Source: Bradyrhizobium sp. CB3481
GTDB lineage: Bacteria; Pseudomonadota; Alphaproteobacteria; Rhizobiales; Xanthobacteraceae
DNA length: 64,000 nt
Direction: 5' to 3'
Assembly (NCBI RefSeq): GCF_029714305.1
Contig: NZ_CP121647.1
Coordinates: 1,880,501-1,944,500 of the forward strand
The first letter of the stretch is position 1. The number at the start of each line of letters is the position of its first letter. Below are positions 8,347-16,375 of this stretch, piece by piece. Under the pieces are notes generated by a model. It saw only the letters and a program-made list of their open reading frames with translations, was not told the origin of the DNA and did no database searches. Made by a program: the position numbers and the translations under genes.

Positions 8347-10496
8347 TCATCGAGGCATTCGGTCCGCCAGGAGCCGGGAAAACAACGTTTAGTCGAGCAC
8401 TAGCCGAGCGCCTGCGGCAGCGCGGATATTCGGTCGATCTGATCCTCTTCCCGCGGCTAGAGAGTGAGTTCCTGAGCCGCGCCGGATTTGTTCCAGCGTT
8501 GTTGCGCGCCACCTCCGCCATCTTCGTTGCCATCGTGATCTTGTGCCGGCCGACCTCCAACGCTCCTGGATTGCGTTTGGCCCGTGATCTGCTTCGGCTG
8601 ATGCCGCCGGCAAGTCCAGCTTGGTGGATCAGAATCAGTCAATACGTCGTAAGGTTCTCCTGCGCATGGAATGACCCACACAAACCTGATCGCATCGTAT
8701 TGTTTGATCAGGGATTTGTTCAAGCTGTTTGTAGCTTGGCGCTGCACAGCCGAGCAGACCAAAGGACGATCGCGCAGGCAATGTGCATGAGGAGGCAACC
8801 GGACCTGCTGATTCGATTCGATGCTCCAAAAGAGCTGTTGGAACAGCGGCTCCGTCAGAGATCAGGACGAAAGTCATTCGTGGAGAAATGGCTAGATCGC
8901 GATGTGCGAACGTTTCTCAAAATGAAGCCCATTACCGATTACGTTGGTTCGCTGCTGGCGACCCAAGATAAGCGGATGATTTCTGTCAATTCACTTGATC
9001 CAAAGCTCTTGCGCGATGCTCTCGATCTCGTCGAGCAGGAGATCTCGGCCAGATTCGGGAAGCCTCCAGCGATCGGATTGCAGTCCGCCCCGGAACCGGG
9101 GCAGGTGGATCGCGCCATCGATCGACCCGCGCGGGCTTGCAGCGGCACCGGGATTTCGATTGCGGCCGGATCCGAAACGGACCTGACCGATCGCTTGGCG
9201 AGGGCGAGTCTGTGGTCGTTTGCAGTTTATGTTGGCGGTGCAGGGCTGACCGGTCTGGCACAGCTTGTGATAGCTCGAACAGTTGGACCCGCGAGCTATG
9301 GCATTTACTCGTACGTCTTGGCATGGACGACCCTTCTCTCCTACGTCGCAACGCTTGGATTTAGCATGGTGCTGCTGCGGTTTGTGCCAGCCTATAGCGT
9401 GAAAGGCCAATGGTCGCTGGCGCGCGGCGTCATCCGATTTGCATTCAAGCGCTCGTTCCTGGTCGCCGTGGCGATTGCGATATCCGGTGTCGTCATCGTA
9501 CTGCCGCTTGAGAGGAGCTTCGGGCGCGAAATGACCGTCAGTCTGGCAATAGGCCTGGCAATCGTGCCTCTCGTTGCGCTCTATGTGCTAGGGGGGGCGA
9601 CGGTGCGTGCATTCGGGGGCGTGATTTCGGCAACTGCCCCCGAGCGCCTGGTCCGCGACGGTCTTATGCTTGCAATTGTCCTCCTGGCAGCGGCGTTTAG
9701 CGTCACATCGCCGGACGCCACGACGGTTCTGAGCGCATTGCTGATTAGCTCTGTGGCCACTGCCGGCCTTCTTCTGTGGAGCGCGCTCAAACTCTGGCCG
9801 CCGCAACTTCGGTCCGCGGAGCTTGCCTATGCCCCACGGGACTGGTGGCACCTTGCGTTTCCTGTCATGATAATGACGGGAGTCGACGTCATCCTGAACC
9901 GCGCCGGCCTGATCGTTTTGGTCTGGTCCGGCGACACCCATGCGGCAGGCATCTTCGCGCTCGGGCTGAATTTGGCTCTCTTGCTGATTCTTCCCCGCAT
10001 GGCGGTGGGGACATTCTTCGCGCCAAATGTCTCGAGGCTTCATGCGAGCCTGGATGGCGGCGCGCTGCAAAGCCTGTTTGCCCGCGCAACCGTTCTAACG
10101 GTCGCCGGAACGATAACGCTGGCGCTGCCGCTGTTGTTGTTGACTGAGCCACTGTTGCAATTCTTTGGAGAAGATTTCGTCGCAGCAGTTCCTATTACCC
10201 AGGTTCTTGTCGTAGGGCAGATCGTCGCCGCTGCTATGGGCCCGCAGCAGAGTCTCTTGACGATGACGGGGCGCGAACGCGTAGCTGCCACGCTTATGGT
10301 GATCGGAGCCATCATTAACGTCCTCGGTTGCGCGCTCGGTATTGCCATATATGGAGCAATGGGAGCCGCTGTTGCCACAGCCGTGACCAACATCGTTTGG
10401 AACGGGGCAATGACGATCTACATATCTAGGCGCGTCAACATGTCCGCCGGGCTGCCCTTTGCAATTGCGGAGTTTTGGTCGAACCGCACCAGGTAG
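8343..10496 (+). CDS. Fusion of an N-terminal P-loop kinase-like domain with a C-terminal Wzx-type oligosaccharide flippase
   Basis: Start set at ATG 8343 inside an ATGA overlap; the frame is open upstream but only shadows the previous gene. 717 residues. Residues 1-250 form a nucleotide-kinase-like domain: IIEAFGPPGAGKTTFSRAL (Walker A, G7-T15), then IVLFDQGFVQ, then a LID-like RQRSGRKSFVEKW. From about residue 280 on there are roughly 12-14 membrane spans with the MATE/Wzx pattern (ARTVGPASYGIYSYVLAW). No frameshift separates the parts. Wzx proteins flip undecaprenyl-linked repeats across the inner membrane. The kinase domain might phosphorylate a sugar or lipid or gate the flippase, which is inference. 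Confidence 0.85.
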   Translation: MIIEAFGPPGAGKTTFSRALAERLRQRGYSVDLILFPRLESEFLSRAGFVPALLRATSAIFVAIVILCRPTSNAPGLRLARDLLRLMPPASPAWWIRISQYVVRFSCAWNDPHKPDRIVLFDQGFVQAVCSLALHSRADQRTIAQAMCMRRQPDLLIRFDAPKELLEQRLRQRSGRKSFVEKWLDRDVRTFLKMKPITDYVGSLLATQDKRMISVNSLDPKLLRDALDLVEQEISARFGKPPAIGLQSAPEPGQVDRAIDRPARACSGTGISIAAGSETDLTDRLARASLWSFAVYVGGAGLTGLAQLVIARTVGPASYGIYSYVLAWTTLLSYVATLGFSMVLLRFVPAYSVKGQWSLARGVIRFAFKRSFLVAVAIAISGVVIVLPLERSFGREMTVSLAIGLAIVPLVALYVLGGATVRAFGGVISATAPERLVRDGLMLAIVLLAAAFSVTSPDATTVLSALLISSVATAGLLLWSALKLWPPQLRSAELAYAPRDWWHLAFPVMIMTGVDVILNRAGLIVLVWSGDTHAAGIFALGLNLALLLILPRMAVGTFFAPNVSRLHASLDGGALQSLFARATVLTVAGTITLALPLLLLTEPLLQFFGEDFVAAVPITQVLVVGQIVAAAMGPQQSLLTMTGRERVAATLMVIGAIINVLGCALGIAIYGAMGAAVATAVTNIVWNGAMTIYISRRVNMSAGLPFAIAEFWSNRTR

Positions 10497-10889
10497 TTCG
10501 TCGAGATTCACAGACCAAGCGCGAATATCGGCAATGACTATCGGTAAACTAACTCTGCCGCAGCCCTGTTGTCTGGGGCAGCGGCGGTGCAGCTGTTCCT
10601 GTCGGAAGCAATTTCTAGGGATTTATCCATTGATTATCGAGCGCGACGACGCCGCGCGCCGTCAGATTGCCTCGGTTCGGACGTTTGCCGTCGGACACAA
10701 AAAGGCCATCGTAGCATCTGGCCCGGCGTCAAGCGAAATGCCGGCGTCGCTCCGGAGCATTGCAGTCGCGCCCGATGCGTGCACGACAACATCGGGCAGA
10801 TCGTCCCTCAGCTGAGCGGACCGACTTCTACTCGGGAGGCACTGCGGAATGCCGACCGCCGGTGCATCGGACAAAATCGCATCAAGAAC
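10497..10889. other. Intergenic stretch with no recognisable gene
   Basis: 393 bases between the flippase fusion and the DsrE-like gene, downstream ends facing each other. Short open frames on both strands show no family motif, no convincing ribosome site and no repeat. I saw no clear intrinsic terminator. Confidence 0.5.
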
Positions 10890-11429
10890 TCAGGGCCGCA
10901 GATAAGTCCAACCTTGCTCTTGCAATTCCATGAGCCGCACCACTCCCGATTCCGTGACCTTCGCCTGTGAGACGAGAGGAACTTCTTTATCCTCGACCCT
11001 CGTCATATTCTCACGGGTATTCCCGCATGCCGAAAAGGTGAGGCCTGGCATGCTTTCGCTCATGGATTTGATGCGCGCCTTCACCGGGGAAGTGTCGTCT
11101 CGCAGCATGTGCAGGCCAGGTCCAAAGGCCACCACCTCGATCTCAACCTTCTGTCCGAGTCCGCTGTAGTGGCGCGCTGCATTGCTTACGTTGTTGAGAG
11201 CAAGATTCATTACTGCGGGATCATTGACGTTGACCTGTACGGCCAGCTTGTGGAGCTGCGATTGAACGGCCGTGTTGGCGATCGTGGTCTTGCCATTGGT
11301 TTTGGCAGCGCTGACCTTGGCAGCATTGTAAGTTGAAGAAGTGTTGCTCTGTGCAGAGTGAACGCTTTGGGTGCTCACCACGAAAATGAACCCGGCGGCG
11401 GCGGTGAAGGCGGCGAATGGTCTAGTCAT
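10890..11429 (-). CDS. Exported DsrE/DsrF-like family protein
   Basis: Start taken at the second Met (11429), which has a GAGGAT site just upstream and opens a signal peptide (MTRPFAAFTAAAGFIFVVS, cleavage after VHSA). The mature domain reads KLAVQVNVNDPAVMNLALNNVSNA, then KVEIEVVAFGPGLHML, then a single conserved Cys in FSACGNTRENM. This is the DsrE-like alpha/beta fold of intracellular sulfur-relay proteins, but here exported. Cytoplasmic DsrE carries persulfide on a cysteine; whether this periplasmic version does so is unknown. It lies opposite to both neighbours and looks monocistronic. Confidence 0.8.
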   Translation of the reverse strand: MTRPFAAFTAAAGFIFVVSTQSVHSAQSNTSSTYNAAKVSAAKTNGKTTIANTAVQSQLHKLAVQVNVNDPAVMNLALNNVSNAARHYSGLGQKVEIEVVAFGPGLHMLRDDTSPVKARIKSMSESMPGLTFSACGNTRENMTRVEDKEVPLVSQAKVTESGVVRLMELQEQGWTYLRP

Positions 11430-11656
11430 GTTGTTATCCTCGAGTGCACGAGGGGCTCGGATCAAATGTCGTCACAGCGTAGTCAGACGGGAATAGCCGG
11501 GTCAAGAATCGTTCACCGCGGAGCGCACGCGATCAACTTAATTGCCGCGAGCGTGTACAGCTACCTCGTTATGACTACCTCCACTGCAACATCGACAAAC
11601 CACCGAATCAGGCTGTGTGATGACAAAAACGCAATAAAGCCAACCGGGTCGGCACG

Positions 11657-14422
11657 ATGGCTTCTCAGGCAATCGCGACAGTATCGCAGCAATCAGAGTT
11701 CGCCGCCACGATTCGAGCGGGGCGGCGAAGCCTTGTTCTTCAGAGCGAGCGCGATCCCATCGTTCTCGTGCAGCCAAAGACTGTTAAGCATTCACATGCA
11801 GCGGGCAGAGCTTTGTTGCGCGTCTATGCGGCTGTTGGAGCCTCGATTCTATGTCTCTTCATCGGAGCTATCGAGGATGGTTGGTGCGATGAAGGCCAAC
11901 AGCCGGCGTTCGTGGTCGGCGGAATAGAAGGCAGGATCCCCCAACTCTACGCAATTCGAGAACGTTCCGATCTCGTCGCGCAAGTTGCGGCCGAGGTGAC
12001 GCAAAGTGAGACGAAGCGGAAGTTCGAGCAAACCCAGAAAGCAATCATCCACCGCCTGGCTCAGTTTGCTCCCGGTCCACAGATGGACGCGGGGGATGCC
12101 AAGGCGGCAGGACCGTCCCGATCTGTCCCCGATCGGGAGCAACAACTGGCGCTTGACCGGGCGCAGGAATGGGGCAGGGCGGAAGCGTTTGCACTAACGG
12201 TTCTTTCGAAAGTCCGAGCGCAGTTCGATGCAGCGCGGAAGGGCGCTGAAGCGTCACCGCTCACGCAGCCGCGGGCGCCGACGGCCGAGACGCTTACGCG
12301 TGAACTTGCCATCCTTCAATCAGAACTGGACGCAGCACGGGCCATAAGCCGAGAGGCGATCCAGGCGAGTGAGGCGGGGATAGAGCAGACCCAGGCGCTC
12401 GAGCAGGAGCGGCAAAGGGCGGATGGTCTCGCACGAGAGCTTGCATTGGTGCGAACCGAACTCGAGGCAGCCCGGGCTCAAGCTGTGGCAGTGCCAGAAA
12501 CCGCGCCAGCTGCCGCTGCAGTGGCCGAGCAAGAGCTGAAGCCGCATCGGGACAAAACGGAGGCTCTTGCGCGCGACCTTGCTGCAGCTCAGGCGGAACT
12601 CGAGGTGGCACGGACGGCGGGTTCAGAAGCCAAACAAGCCATCGAGGATGTTTCCGCGCAGAAACAGATTGTTGAACGCGAGCTCGAAACGCAGCGCAAC
12701 ACGACGGAACGGCTTGAGCGCGAACTTGCTTCAGCTCGAGCGGAAATCGACGCGGCACGGATCGCGGAGACAGGCGCCAAACAAGCTGTCGCGGACGCGT
12801 CCGCGCAAAAGGAGTTCATCGAACGCAAGCTGGAATTGCAGCAAGACACGGCGGAACGGCTTGCGCGCGACCTCGCCTCAGCTCGGGCGGAGAGCGATGA
12901 AGCACGGGTCGCGGCTTGGGGAGCCAAGCAAGCTATCGCGGAAGCGGTCGAGCAGAAGCACGTGATCGAACGGGAGCTCGAGCAGCAGAGAGGCACGGCG
13001 GAGCGCCTTGTGCAGGATCTTGCGGCCGTTCGTGCGGAACTCGAAACGACACGGCTTGCGGATGCAGAGATAGCGCAAGCGGCCACTGCCGGGGCGGAGC
13101 AAAACCAGGCGCTCGAACGGGAGCTCAAGCTGCAGCGAGATCGGGCGGACGCCGTCGCGGGTGAATTGACGGCACTTCGGACGGAACTCGACGAAGCGCG
13201 TGAGAAGCTCGGCCGGGAGCTTGCCGCGGCGCGAATGCAGGCCGACGAGAGATCCACACGTCTTGCCGCCGCATACGCCGAAATGCAGCAACTGACCGAA
13301 ACCGGCAGGACCAGCGCGTCGGAACATAAAATTGCCCTGGAGGCCGAACGTGATCGTGCCGACGCCCTTACGCGCGAGCTTGCATCCGTTAGGGATCAGC
13401 TCGATTCTTACGCCCGAGCGGATGTCGCCAAGGTCCCCGCAGTGCAAATCGAGCAAAGGCAGGCGCTCGAGAAGGAACTCAGGCAGCAGCGGGACGAAGC
13501 AGGCGCGCTCGCAGGTGAACTGAACCGTCTTCGGACAGAGCTCGAAAACGCGCACGGGGTTGCCCGGTCAGTTGCACAGAGTCTTGACGCAGCCAAGATC
13601 GAGCATGAGCAGGCGCTAAACGCGGAACGCGACCGAGCTGTCACGCTAGACCGGGAGCTTGCCTCGGTGCGGATGAAGGCCGACGAGCGTTCCGCGCGTC
13701 TTGCCGCCGCATACGCCGAGGTACTGCAAATAACCGAGACGAGCAGGATCAGCGCGTCGGAGCAGAAAATCGCTCTCGCCGCCGAACGTGACAGGGCCGA
13801 CGCCTTTGCGCGCGAACTTGTCTCCGTCAGAGATCAACTGGATGCCGGGCATCGACACCTCGCGGCCTTGATAGCCTTTCCGGCCCCCGCGGCGATCGAT
13901 GGCCTGCCCGAGTGGGTCGCCACGTCCCGCTCCTTGATAGCTGAGGGTAGGTTCCAGAACCCCGAACAGGGATCTATCGAACGCGTTGGCTTTGATCAGG
14001 AGCTTCCACCGACGTCGGCAGAGCGGTCCACCGCTCACGAGGGCGGGCCTGTCCTGGAGACAAACTCTGCTGTGGCTTCGACACCGTCCGTGCCGGCACG
14101 TACCTCACCGCGGCCCGTTGTCAATGAACAGAGGCTACTCGCCCGGGCAATCGCATTGCTCCGAGAGGCCGATATCGGCGGTGCGCGACCGGTGCTTGAA
14201 CACGCTGCTCGGCGTGGCAGCGCTCGAGCCGCGTTCATGTTGGCCGAGACATATGACGATCGCGTGCTGCTATCGTGGCGCGTACGTGGAATTACCGGGG
14301 ATATTGCGAAGGCACGCGAATTCTACGAATTAGCACAATCGGCCGGAATTGAAGATGCGAAGGAACGAATTGGAAGACTGCAGCAGCTATCGGTGCGTAG
14401 TTCGCCAACTCAAGGCCGCTAG
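11657..14422 (+). CDS. Large membrane-anchored coiled-coil protein with C-terminal Sel1-like repeats
   Basis: 921 residues. A single hydrophobic span at about 55-75 (VYAAVGASILCLFIGAI) is followed by roughly 600 residues of coiled coil rich in Ala, Glu, Arg and Gln. The coiled coil is built from a repeated unit of about 30-36 residues (ERELxxQRDxAxxLARELAxxRAELDxAR). The last 100 residues contain Sel1/TPR-like helices (LLARAIALLREADIGGARPVLEHAARRGSARAAFMLAE, then AREFYELAQSAGIEDA). The true start is uncertain because there is no strong ribosome site at ATG 11657. The TAXI receptor gene begins 16 bases after its stop, which suggests one transcript. Function unknown; an envelope scaffold is my guess. 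Confidence 0.75.
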   Translation: MASQAIATVSQQSEFAATIRAGRRSLVLQSERDPIVLVQPKTVKHSHAAGRALLRVYAAVGASILCLFIGAIEDGWCDEGQQPAFVVGGIEGRIPQLYAIRERSDLVAQVAAEVTQSETKRKFEQTQKAIIHRLAQFAPGPQMDAGDAKAAGPSRSVPDREQQLALDRAQEWGRAEAFALTVLSKVRAQFDAARKGAEASPLTQPRAPTAETLTRELAILQSELDAARAISREAIQASEAGIEQTQALEQERQRADGLARELALVRTELEAARAQAVAVPETAPAAAAVAEQELKPHRDKTEALARDLAAAQAELEVARTAGSEAKQAIEDVSAQKQIVERELETQRNTTERLERELASARAEIDAARIAETGAKQAVADASAQKEFIERKLELQQDTAERLARDLASARAESDEARVAAWGAKQAIAEAVEQKHVIERELEQQRGTAERLVQDLAAVRAELETTRLADAEIAQAATAGAEQNQALERELKLQRDRADAVAGELTALRTELDEAREKLGRELAAARMQADERSTRLAAAYAEMQQLTETGRTSASEHKIALEAERDRADALTRELASVRDQLDSYARADVAKVPAVQIEQRQALEKELRQQRDEAGALAGELNRLRTELENAHGVARSVAQSLDAAKIEHEQALNAERDRAVTLDRELASVRMKADERSARLAAAYAEVLQITETSRISASEQKIALAAERDRADAFARELVSVRDQLDAGHRHLAALIAFPAPAAIDGLPEWVATSRSLIAEGRFQNPEQGSIERVGFDQELPPTSAERSTAHEGGPVLETNSAVASTPSVPARTSPRPVVNEQRLLARAIALLREADIGGARPVLEHAARRGSARAAFMLAETYDDRVLLSWRVRGITGDIAKAREFYELAQSAGIEDAKERIGRLQQLSVRSSPTQGR
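13229..13408 (+). repeat. Internal duplication inside the coiled-coil gene, copy 1
   Basis: About 180 bases encoding ADERSTRLAAAYAEMQQLTE and the next 35 residues. A diverged second copy lies at 13666-13845 in the same frame. The separation is 437 bases, so an in-frame segment was duplicated. Confidence 0.75.
13666..13845 (+). repeat. Internal duplication inside the coiled-coil gene, copy 2
   Basis: Diverged copy of 13229-13408, encoding ADERSARLAAAYAEVLQITE and the following residues. The differences are mostly conservative, consistent with selection on the coiled-coil heptads after duplication. Confidence 0.75.
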
Positions 14423-14438
14423 CGAAGCGGAGATCCGG

Positions 14439-15452
14439 ATGTTGCTCATAAAGGTCTCGTCCGCAATTATATTGACGTTACTTGGACTTCAATTGTCTGC
14501 CTATGCTCAATCACGGCGCGAGACGGCGGCGATTGCTACGGGCGTGAAGCCGGAAGCCATGAAGGAGCGTATCAATGCATGGACCGTCGGTCTCGCCGGC
14601 GGGCTCATTGAAGGCGCCCCGCTTCGGCTCGCTGCGGAAATCGCGCGTGTCGTGAACGAGGAAGCCAAGCTTCACGTGCTGCCGATCGTGACGCGGGGCG
14701 CTACGGAGAACGTGAATGCGCTGCTTTATCTCAAGGGAGTTGATGCCGCTATCATCAATACTGATGCGCTTGACGAGTACAAAGCGCAAATGCCGCTCAT
14801 CGAGCGACGCATCGTTTATCTGCTGAACCTGTTTCCATCCGAATTGCATATTTTCGTCCGTCCCGAGATCCGATCACTCGAAGATCTCCAGGGCAAGAAG
14901 GTCAATTTCAACACGCAAGGTACGGCTGCAGCATACTCTGGGCCGCTGATCTTCAGCCGCCTAGGGCTAAGCGTGGAAAAGATGTTCATTCCTCATCAGC
15001 TGGCGCTGGAGCAGATGAAGCGTGGAGAACTCTCGGCCGTTGTATTTGTGACGTCAAAGCCGGTCGACGCCTTTGTGAAAGGACGCTGGGAGCCCGGTTT
15101 CAAATTCCTGGCCGTCGAATACGACGCAAAATTCGAGGACTACTATCTTCCCTCATCGATCGAGGCGACAGACTATCCCAGTCTGATGCAAAAAGACGAA
15201 AGGGTCGCGACGATCGCCGTTCCTACCATCTTAGCCGCCTTTAACTGGTCGCAGCGGTCCGACCGATACCGACGTGTGGAGCGGCTCGTCAACCATCTGT
15301 TTAGTCGCCTCGATCAATTGCAGGCTCCCGGTTTTGACCCGAAATGGAAACAAGTGAATTTGCGTGCGAGCGTGCCGGGGCTCGGCCGGTTTCGCCCTGC
15401 GCAGGAGTGGCTAGATCGACCGCTCGGCGGCACTGCGGGGGTGTCGCGATGA
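14439..15452 (+). CDS. TAXI-type periplasmic solute receptor (orphan)
   Basis: Start placed at ATG 14439, which opens a signal peptide (MLLIKVSSAIILTLLGLQLSAYAQ) 16 bases after the previous stop; the frame is open back to 14349 within the preceding gene. The mature protein has the TAXI/NMT1-like receptor pattern: TVGLAGGLIEGAPLRLAAEIARVVN, LHVLPIVTRGATENVNALL, DAAIINTDALDEYK and LEDLQGKKVNFNTQGTAA. Family members bind carboxylates or amino acids for a TRAP permease. No TRAP DctQ/DctM genes are present in this window, so it is an orphan receptor here. Its stop overlaps the next start (ATGA 15449-15452). Confidence 0.87.
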   Translation: MLLIKVSSAIILTLLGLQLSAYAQSRRETAAIATGVKPEAMKERINAWTVGLAGGLIEGAPLRLAAEIARVVNEEAKLHVLPIVTRGATENVNALLYLKGVDAAIINTDALDEYKAQMPLIERRIVYLLNLFPSELHIFVRPEIRSLEDLQGKKVNFNTQGTAAAYSGPLIFSRLGLSVEKMFIPHQLALEQMKRGELSAVVFVTSKPVDAFVKGRWEPGFKFLAVEYDAKFEDYYLPSSIEATDYPSLMQKDERVATIAVPTILAAFNWSQRSDRYRRVERLVNHLFSRLDQLQAPGFDPKWKQVNLRASVPGLGRFRPAQEWLDRPLGGTAGVSR

Positions 15453-16075
15453 GGGGAAGCGCTGTCGTTGCGGGCACCATGCTTTTGGGTCTCAGCGAAG
15501 CGATATGTGCTCAGATCGGCGCCGACGATGCTATCGATCGCTTGAAGGCATGCTCCCAATTTGACAGCATGGAACGGCTAAAGTGCATCGATGAACTGTT
15601 GAAGAGGACGACTGAAGCACCTGATTCCGAAGTTTCTCCCGAGCCAAACTGGATCATCAGTGAGACCACCTCGCCGGTGGACTACAGTCCACAGATCGTT
15701 GCGGTAACGAAGGCGGATCCGTCATCATCGCAAGATGCTCCCGCATCGCTTGCCATCCGCTGTCGTGCCCGCCGCACAGAGCTGACGATTTCGACGTCCG
15801 GTTTCTGGAGACAAGATGGTGAGGTCACGGTGGCGTATCGAATCAACGAAGCGCCTCCTGTTGAAGCGCGCTGGAAGCCCGCGGACAACGGCAGATCACT
15901 TGCATTCACCGGCGATGTCGTCCGTCTTCTGCGCTCGATGCCGGCCAGCGGCCACATGCTTGTGAAGATATATGCTGGAAAGTCGGCGCCCAACGAAGGC
16001 ACGTTCAGATTGGCGGGCCTGGAGGCGGTCCGGCGTAAGATCGCAAGCATGTGCAATTGGCCTCATCCCGAATGA
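15449..16075 (+). CDS. Exported VasI/TagO-like protein
   Basis: Start at ATG 15449, coupled to the TAXI gene by ATGA. A signal peptide (MRGSAVVAGTMLLGLSEAICA) is followed by LKACSQFDSMERLKCIDELLKR, the Cys-x(n)-RLxCxDxL opening typical of VasI-like proteins. Then come PNWIISE, LAIRCRARRTELTIS, VAYRINEAPPVEARWKPAD and a final CNWPHP. This matches the order of the type VI secretion-associated VasI family (W, RC, R-D-x-W, C-W). No type VI genes are seen nearby, so the domain seems to serve the coiled-coil/TAXI trio instead. Assignment is from motif pattern; 208 residues. Confidence 0.65.
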   Translation: MRGSAVVAGTMLLGLSEAICAQIGADDAIDRLKACSQFDSMERLKCIDELLKRTTEAPDSEVSPEPNWIISETTSPVDYSPQIVAVTKADPSSSQDAPASLAIRCRARRTELTISTSGFWRQDGEVTVAYRINEAPPVEARWKPADNGRSLAFTGDVVRLLRSMPASGHMLVKIYAGKSAPNEGTFRLAGLEAVRRKIASMCNWPHPE

Positions 16076-16375
16076 ATGGCCGCGATGGGTGCCGCGCAAG
16101 GAGATCGTCTAATGGATCTGGTATTCCAGTTGGATCGTGGCCCACAAGAGGACGGTAAGATGCTATTGCGGCCTACTCCACCATCGCAATTAAGTAGGCC
16201 CGAGATTTCCGATAGACATATTCTCGATTGACGCTGCATCGCTCCACATTGTTTTCAAGCAGTCAGGGTCTCTAAAGGGCTTTGGGATGGGCAACAATAG
16301 ACGGCGCACGGTGATGGATCGCGGTCGATGTAGGCGCAGTTGCGCCGCCGGTGGTGTTGAAATCGGAGAGAGAAG
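16076..16375. other. Intergenic leader of glmS
   Basis: 300 bases without a coding signal. It ends in a GGAGAGAGAAG ribosome site directly before the GTG start of glmS. No ribozyme-like core or strong hairpin was recognised by eye. Confidence 0.5.

Noticed and set aside
12294..13555. Several long minus-strand frames over the coiled-coil gene, Ser/Arg-rich
   Set aside because: They mirror the repetitive Ala/Glu/Arg codons of the plus-strand protein. No ribosome sites and low-complexity sequence.
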